A DNA stretch of 64,000 nucleotides from Ceriagrion tenellum (Eukaryota > Arthropoda > Insecta > Odonata > Coenagrionidae), in contig OY720633.1 in the NCBI GenBank assembly GCA_963169105.1, forward strand, positions 34,488,795-34,552,794, read 5' to 3'. Positions 58,101-64,000 of this stretch are shown one piece after another. The position numbers were made by a program, and so were the translations under genes. The notes beneath the pieces were generated by a model. The model made no database searches. It had not been told where the DNA came from and saw only the letters and a list, made by a program, of their open reading frames with translations. Numbering within the stretch: the stretch's first letter is position 1; each line of letters opens with the position of its first letter.

Positions 58101-58290
58101 TCATATAAATGTTTATACAGAAAGGTAGAAAGAAAGTGGATAGGAACACATAAAATCAACAGACACAATGGTGGTGTGAAGATGTAAAGATGGCCAATTC
58201 CAAGCAGAAAAAATTCGACTGGACCGGGAATCGAACCACGGACCTTTGGATTTCGCGTCCAATGCTCAGACCACCAAGCTACCCAGTCTA
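58100..58290 (-). mobile_element. tRNA-headed SINE, most complete copy
   Basis: On the minus strand the head (58288 down to about 58215) reads like a tRNA: A box TAGCTTGGTGG at 58281-58271, an anticodon-like stem TTGGA/TCCAA, and a perfect B box GGTTCGATTCC at 58237-58227. A body follows (GAATTTTTTCTGCTTGG ... CTTCACACCACCATTGTG ... TGTGTTCCTATCCACTTTCT) and the 3' end runs into a TATATAC microsatellite. Pol III promoters of this kind drive SINEs. The T-stem pairing is imperfect, so it is not a functional tRNA gene. Confidence 0.8.
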
Positions 58291-58578
58291 CTAAGAATCT
58301 ACTGAAATCGGCGGGGGGTTTATAGGAACAAACACTCCCCAAGGCATGACCCACGAGAGCGGCCAATAGATGGCACCAGGGCTGCTGTTCACCCGCCAGC
58401 AGAGAGAGAATGACACACACAGAAGGTGAAATGAAAGAATAACTCAAGCACAGAGGCAGAGGTGAAAGATATATAACAGACATTTTGGGGTATGCTAACC
58501 CAAGTAGGAAATGAGCCGTTCGGGCCATACAAACCTTCGTTCATTCACTCAGACCACTCAGAGGCAAATACACACACA

Positions 58579-58676
58579 AATGTTTATACAGAAAAGTAGA
58601 AAGAAAATGGATAGGAACACATAAAATCAACAAACACAATGGTGGTGTGAAGTCTTTACATCTTCACACCACCATT
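58579..58676. repeat. SINE body copy with a 15-bp inverted repeat
   Basis: 58579-58652 repeats the SINE body (minus orientation) without its head. At once afterwards 58653-58676 carries the opposite orientation of the same body piece. AATGGTGGTGTGAAG (58638-58652) and CTTCACACCACCATT (58662-58676) thus form a perfect 15-bp hairpin with a 9-base loop. Confidence 0.85.
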
Positions 58677-60545
58677 TTTATATCCCCATATCACATCACC
58701 ATACCACTTTGTAGAAAGCCTTCACAGCCTCCAAATTACCCCCCACAGTAGTATTTTAATGGCCACTGTTGACATCACTTCCCTCTACACCTCAATACCC
58801 CACAGTGAAGGCCTCTATTCCTTAAAGCACTTTCTTTCCCTCTGCCCCGCCCCTCAAGTCCCCTCGACTGACTTCCTTCTGAAGCTTTCAGAACATGTCC
58901 TAAACAAAAATGCCTTCTCCTTCAATGACAAAATTTTCCACCAAATCAAAGGTACTGCTATGGGCACAAGAATGGCTCCATCAAACGCCAATCTCTTCAT
59001 GGGTGCACTAGAAGAGAAGTTTTTATCTCTGCAGTCCCATAAACCAATTTTCTGGGTCCGATTTATCGACGACATCTTCCTCGTCTGGACACACGGTCCT
59101 CAATCGTTGTCCACCTTCCTTTCTGGCTTCAATACTTCATCTTCTGTCTCATTCACCTCCACTATCTCCTCCACCCACCTTACATTCCTCGATACTGAAA
59201 TTTCTATTTCTGAGAACAAATTTCTTACTTCCCTGCATATCAAACCTACCAACCGTTAACAATATCTACATTTTCACAGCTGCCACCCTTACCATACGAA
59301 ATGATCCATTCCATTCACCCTATCTGTTCGTGTGCATTGAATCTGCAACTCCAAAAATTCTCTTGACCACCACCTTCAAAATTTAAAAAATGCTCTCCTT
59401 AAACGTGGCTACCCCTCCCCTCTCCTTGATAGTTGCATCCTACCCTCCACCACACCTTATACTCCTCGTCCCAGACCCACCTCCGAATCGCCTTTAAACC
59501 TTTGTACCAAATTCATTCCAGGACTTCATCGAGTTAACCTCACCCTCAAATCACTGTTCCCTATATTGTGAGACAGCCCACTCACCGCAGATTTAATTCC
59601 CAAATGTCCTACCCTTACCTTCAAAAGACCAGCCAACCTGCGCAATATTCTACGCCCCCGCCAATCCCCTCCCACCATTTCTCCTCCTCAAGTCCCTGGT
59701 ACCTTTCCCTGCCATAGACCTCGCTGTAAAACCTGCCCCCTAATACGTAACCTCTCTACTTTCCAAAGCCCTAACAACCCGACCCCATTTCCTATCTCTT
59801 GCCATGGCAGCTGCACCTCTTTTAATGTAGTTTATCTCCTTCAATGCAAATTATGCCCCTTTTTTTACGTCGGGGAAACTAGCAATCCCTTATCCATCCA
59901 TATGAACAGCCATAGATTCTCTCCTCCCAACTTTCCTGTTGCAAAACATGCCTCTACTCACAATCTTCACTTTGACTCCTGTTTCCATCTCACCATCCTC
60001 CACGCCCTCCCCGCTGATGCCTCCAATACAGAACTAAGAACTACTGAGATGTCAATAATCTGGTTCTGCAAAGCTTTTTCCCCCTGGACTCAATTTTCTC
60101 CATTAACTCTCTGCTTCTTAAAATTCTCATGAACTCCTCTGTTTCTTGCCCCCCCCACCCATTCCCAACATCGACCAACTGGCCCACTCACTTCCCCTCA
60201 CCTGAATTAGCCTGTCCTTCCCTCCCCCCTACCTGTCACTGCCCCTCCATTACATTGTTGCTACTCCCATTCCTTCCCTGTTCTAGTCACCTCCCAGTCA
60301 CCTTTTATTACTTTGTTGCAACTTTTCCCTCTGTTCAGTCAGCCAGGTTCGGGATAATTAACCTCCCTGATCACTCTGTTACTTTGTTGCTTCTACCCCC
60401 CCTCCCCGCACCTTCCCAGTTCTAGGCGCTTCCCAGTCCCCTATCATCATAACTTTCTATCAACCTTCCCCCTGCCCCATCAGCCAGGCCCAGCATTAAT
60501 AACCTTCCCAGTCCCCCCTCTCATATCCTCCCCTCAATCATAACA
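58677..60545 (+). mobile_element. Penelope-like element with RT and GIY-YIG domain (decayed)
   Basis: The open frame 58759-59259 has VDITSLYTSIPHSEGL, IKGTAMGTRMAPSNANLFMG and the catalytic FIDDIFLVW, the motif set of Penelope-like RTs. The same frame, after a few stops, continues to 60132 with NVVYLLQCKLCPFFYVGETS followed by IHMNSHR, a GIY-YIG endonuclease signature of the VVYLI-C-xx-C...YVGET type. RT followed by GIY-YIG is diagnostic of the family. The N-terminal part is missing. A C/T-rich 3' region with about three diverged repeats (CCAGTC-CC and CAGCCAGG) ends near 60540. Frame conservation with only a few stops suggests modest age. Confidence 0.88.
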
Positions 60546-61390
60546 TCAATTGTGTGAAATTGAGAAATATACGTGAATTTTAATGCATTCATCTCTCACA
60601 AGTGCCTGAGTCACAGTTATTTATCAAATTTAAGCCGAGGATAATAGAGGTGGGTAGTTCACAACAAATAGGTCAAAAAGCAAAATTAACAAAAGCTGTG
60701 TAAGTTTGACGTGGAATATTTATTGAAATGTCCAATAGCTATTCTACAAAAACTTACAAAGCTTTCATTAATTCCTGAACATTATGGAAAAGATTTACAA
60801 AGTTAATGCTGAAACCATTGAACCTATTTTAATTCCTAAAACTATAGAAAACTAGTCAATATTTTAAACTGCTAATTTTTTGAACACACACAGCCTTAAG
60901 TTCTGTAGATATAATTTGATTCAATCATTTTTGATTTTTAAAAACATTGCCATTATTTTGACATAAACTAATGCGCTGGTAATTGCATTATAACTACTAG
61001 TGAATGATAACATAACAACTAGTTTATTTAGTGCCATTCTCTTAGTTGACGATAGTATATCGATGAGATATCGCGCCATCATGTTGCGAATTTAGGTCCG
61101 CCTCCCAGGCCAGTGGTCCTTGTGGCCAATCTTTCTGGACAAAATTTTTCAAATAAATAGTTGGTTGAAAATAAGCCAAACTAATATAGATTTTAAAAAT
61201 GTCTTTTTACAACATTGTAACATGTTTTTCGACAACAATAGCACTTTGCGGAGCAGTAGGAGAAGGGGTCAGGTGGGAGGGAGAACCCCAATAATTCTTT
61301 GGTGTTAGCTTGCAGGCTGATGAGCAATACTTTGTTATCTGTAAAGTGGTGCAATTCATCTCGCATCATTCAGCCTCAATCGCAGCTGAG
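60546..61390. other. No feature recognised
   Basis: AT-rich sequence between the Penelope-like element and the pogo fossil. Short TATCGATGAGATATCGCG palindromic stretch near 61055-61072; nothing else supportable. Confidence 0.4.
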
Positions 61391-61399
61391 GCCAATTAA

Positions 61400-62030
61400 A
61401 TCAACTGAAAAATGTTATGCATACATTGCGTCACCAAAGACATCGTACTTGTCCTCCTTATCATCCACTACGCATTCTCCATCCCAAAGCAAATCGTCAT
61501 CTGACCCATCTATTGCATTTGTGAGGTAGAATTTCTTTAAACCTTGTTTAATCATATCACAGATGAATCAATGGTATCCCAGGACTTTTTATTCACTGAC
61601 TAATTAGCCATGACTCCGGTTTCTTTGACTTTCCTGAAGTTGTCAAAGAATGTGGCCCGGAATAAAGCCACTCATTCCACTTTTTATGTATCTGTGTCTT
61701 AAACCGGTGGTTGCGACTGACATCCATCACCTGCAACTGGCTTGTCATCCCTCCAGGAATAATGACGAGATCTGCACCATTCTCGTACAACATATTCCTG
61801 ATGCATAGCATTCGATGGCATCTAAATGCAACTAGAACCTACAAACAATGTCTACAAATCGCATCTTTGCACCACACATTTCGCAGCCAATCTTTGGTTG
61901 AATTTTCATCCATCCAGTCTTTTTATTTGTGCACACGAGCATATTCTGCGGCCATATAACACTCTTAGGGAGAGTTTTTCTTTTAAATGTTACTCAGAAA
62001 TGCAACATCTTCAAATTACAGAGTAACCTA
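61400..62030 (-). pseudogene. pogo/Tigger-like transposase, C-terminal half
   Basis: Minus-strand pieces in changing frames: VTFKRKTLPKSV, then KGWMDE-like KTGWMDENSTKDWLRNVW (about 61860-61990). Next come LVIIPGGMTSQLQVMDVS and HKKWNEWLYSG (61593-61811), then a tail with TNAIDGSDDDLLWDGE (about 61450-61530). The order and motifs (GWMDE, PGG-TSQLQ-LDVS, NA-DGxEDD) are those of DDE_1 transposases of the pogo class. Several stops and frameshifts; only the second half is present. Confidence 0.75.
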
Positions 62031-62889
62031 TCTTCTGCTGGTTGATCAGATGGAATCCGACATGAGGTGACATATAGTGAGGCGAATTGAATACAGACAT
62101 AGGTACCCTTTAGCAATTCTAACATTTATTGACAAATATTTCCATTGACAAGGATGGAAGTTTTGGAGAGTAAGAACCTACTACAAATAGATCATCACAT
62201 TGAGAAACCAGAGGGGTATGTAAGAGCAAGGGGGAAAGCCATCCATATGCAGCATTACCACATGCACAGTGATCATTCGGGCGCTGAGTGGCATTGCCGA
62301 CAATGGCGTATAGTGCCGTTCACTAAAAGCCGACAGAGTGTTATGCAATATGATAAGTAAATTTTTGCATAGCACTCGCCATAAAGTGGGTGTGTATTAT
62401 AATCGGAAAATTACAGTACTTTGTTTCTCCTCAGACCTTCTCTTCAGGAATAAATCCCTTATGGTGCATCAATAGATCTTCTTTTGATTTATTATTTTAA
62501 AGTTGGTAATTTGCTTTTATTATTATTTATTCTAGTTTCTTATTTTATTTTTTTATAAATGCTGAGAAACTTTTGAAAATAAAAATAAATGATCATTAAA
62601 AAAAAGGAGCAGTGAATGAGTAAAAAGGAGAGGGTCTCAAAAAGGACTGGTCCACAGTGAACAAGTTCCCAAAAATGAATGAGTTTGCCCATCTCTAGTG
62701 GATAATTCAGATCTCGAGTGATGGAGAAAATGATGGCTTGAGGTATTTTTTCCCTTATTTTATTTGTTTTAACTGTTAGCTGCACTTCCATAATGTAAAC
62801 AATTATCTTTTGGTTATAACTTATATGTAGCGCCACATACCAACACACTGCCATGTGCTAATAGCGGAAATTTTAATTTATAGAATACT
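62031..62889. other. No feature recognised
   Basis: Probably includes flanks of the pogo fossil. AT-rich, short frames only; no terminal repeat could be matched. Confidence 0.35.
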
Positions 62890-64000
62890 CAATGGAAAAA
62901 TGACGCAATTAAATGATGGGAAATACGACTGGGATACCTGTTGCAGACACTATCTCCCAAATCAATGGTTTCACTATGAATAAACCTGCATTTAATCCAG
63001 CCATTGTCAATATTCATGAAACATTAGATCAAAGTTTCCAAGAATATGCGATGATATAGCCGTCCCCACCATTGATATAATTTTGCATGTGATAAGTGGT
63101 CCAGCATGTAAATCATAGTCCATTAAAGGAAACAGAGGTCGGGATTCTGTGCGACTTTCTCCTGGCATTAATAAGGGTCCAAAATCTTTAGGGATTGGCA
63201 CAAATTCCCACCACTATTTCACAGATGTGGTTCTTGTAGTCCTGGCAAATGAGAAAGCATAAATGACACCATAGAGTAACGAACAAGGTACGGGACAGAT
63301 GGTTGGGGTGACGTTTCCAATGCTTCCAGGAGTTTATTTCTCAGGGCATCATTTCCAGGGAATGCCAGAGGGGTCGCTTTTTAGACAAATGTCAGATGGA
63401 GACAAAGATGGTATCGTGGATAAGGTCGTAGAAGATGTCCATGCCCTCCTCGAGAGACCCACCCTCCATGAGGGCCCAGGGAAGCAGTGAAAGTGCAAGG
63501 TTAAACTCTGGCCATGCGGCTTTGTTCCATGCTCTCAGGATCCTTAGGGTTGGGAGGAATGTGGCAGTGGGGGAAGGGGAAGTACAAGGGAGCACTCGAG
63601 CGACTTGTGGTTGGATGCGAATATGTTTTTTTCCAACGGAAATAGAGGGAAGTTGGAATGAGGAAAGAACCAAGTCAAGTGTTGCCAGATTTCTGGTGGG
63701 ATAGGGGTTTCACTGGTGGAGCCCAAGGCCGTTAATAAAATGGTGCATAAAAAAATCATCAGTCGGGGTGGCGGCGTGGCCCTCGGTGCGGGATGTCCAC
63801 TGAATTGAAAGATTAAAGTCCCCAAATAAAAGCACGTCACCTAGCGAGCGGACATGGAGAACCAAGTTGAAACAAGCCTCGAGGATGGATATGTTGCTGT
63901 TGGGTGGGCGATAAAAGCAACCGATAAATAATTTCTGACCACAGTTGTGGCTACTTTTAGTCTCCGTCCAAAGTATCTCACAGCTCACTCAACATCTGTC
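62890..64000 (-). pseudogene. LINE fragment: endonuclease end and pre-RT linker, cut by window
   Basis: The minus-strand frame 63710-63988 has LFIGCFYRPPNSN and LLFGDFNLSIQW, the APE-type endonuclease of LINE ORF2. It continues after frameshifts (63390-63700) with RNLATLDLVLSS. The linker at about 63130-63250 contains KRFWTLINARRKSHRIPT in a further frame, typical of the stretch before the RT. The RT itself is not present to the left, so the 3' part is lost. The 5' part runs beyond base 64000. At least three frame changes. Confidence 0.78.

Noticed and set aside
58215..58288. A functional tRNA gene
   Set aside because: A and B boxes and an anticodon-like stem are present, but the T-stem pairs poorly, and related pieces with the same body occur elsewhere in the window, which fits a SINE.
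57932..58528. 198-residue minus-strand open frame as a protein
   Set aside because: It runs across a SINE, a TA microsatellite and a dispersed repeat; the frame is accidental.
61593..61811. A host CENP-B or JRK-like gene
   Set aside because: The motifs belong to a pogo transposase, but the frame is broken by stops and shifts and the N-terminal DNA-binding half is missing, so it is a transposon fossil.
1..64000. CRISPR arrays, bacterial operons or a clustered multi-gene defence or biosynthetic system
   Set aside because: Repeats are dispersed or palindromic without regular spacers, genes are intron-containing and functionally unrelated, and no bacterial features were seen.

Overview
This is a eukaryotic, AT-rich, repeat-dense window, most likely from an arthropod and probably an insect with a transposon-rich genome. 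The host genes carry spliceosomal introns of up to about 13 kb, while the spaces between and inside them hold decayed metazoan transposons: Ty3/gypsy, several LINE lineages, Penelope-like, hAT, piggyBac, pogo and mariner-type MITEs, plus a tRNA-headed SINE. The species cannot be fixed from the sequence alone.

Layout. 1-11 kb is mobile-element territory: a hAT transposase fossil, a small TA-flanked MITE, a nearly full-length Ty3/gypsy element with both LTRs and a target duplication, and a LINE fragment. At 11.6-12.6 kb (-) a small three-exon candidate gene can be assembled. 14.9-30.0 kb (-) is the RNF139/TRC8 ubiquitin ligase gene (3 exons, 666 aa); its 12.9 kb first intron contains a LINE and a complete-ended hAT element. 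31.2-32.4 kb (-) is an intronless 406-aa Ser/Pro-rich protein with a cluster of SxIP motifs, the signature of EB1-binding microtubule plus-end proteins. 34.0-51.4 kb (+) is the TAB1 gene (6 exons, 530 aa), an adaptor of the TAK1 kinase; its introns hold a pogo-like candidate, a SINE, a LINE tail and a 3.6 kb piggyBac element. 53.2-57.8 kb (-) holds the last two exons of an unrecognised acidic protein, convergent with TAB1. 55.8-64.0 kb is again mobile elements: a 593-bp MITE abutting a LINE, SINE pieces, a Penelope-like element with RT and GIY-YIG motifs, a pogo transposase fossil and a LINE endonuclease that runs off the window.

Function. RNF139 (ER membrane E3 ligase) and TAB1 (TAK1 signalling) are unrelated host genes that happen to be neighbours; there is no operon logic. 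The most notable biological observation is that this TAB1 keeps the PP2C metal-binding aspartates that human TAB1, a pseudophosphatase, has lost. Other points worth checking are a GC-AG intron in TAB1, a 5-bp target duplication around the hAT element, repeated palindromes at the end of the piggyBac element, and a 28-bp perfect palindrome in TAB1 intron 2. I did not find a convincing new multi-gene system. All exon models were derived by reading splice sites and phases by eye.
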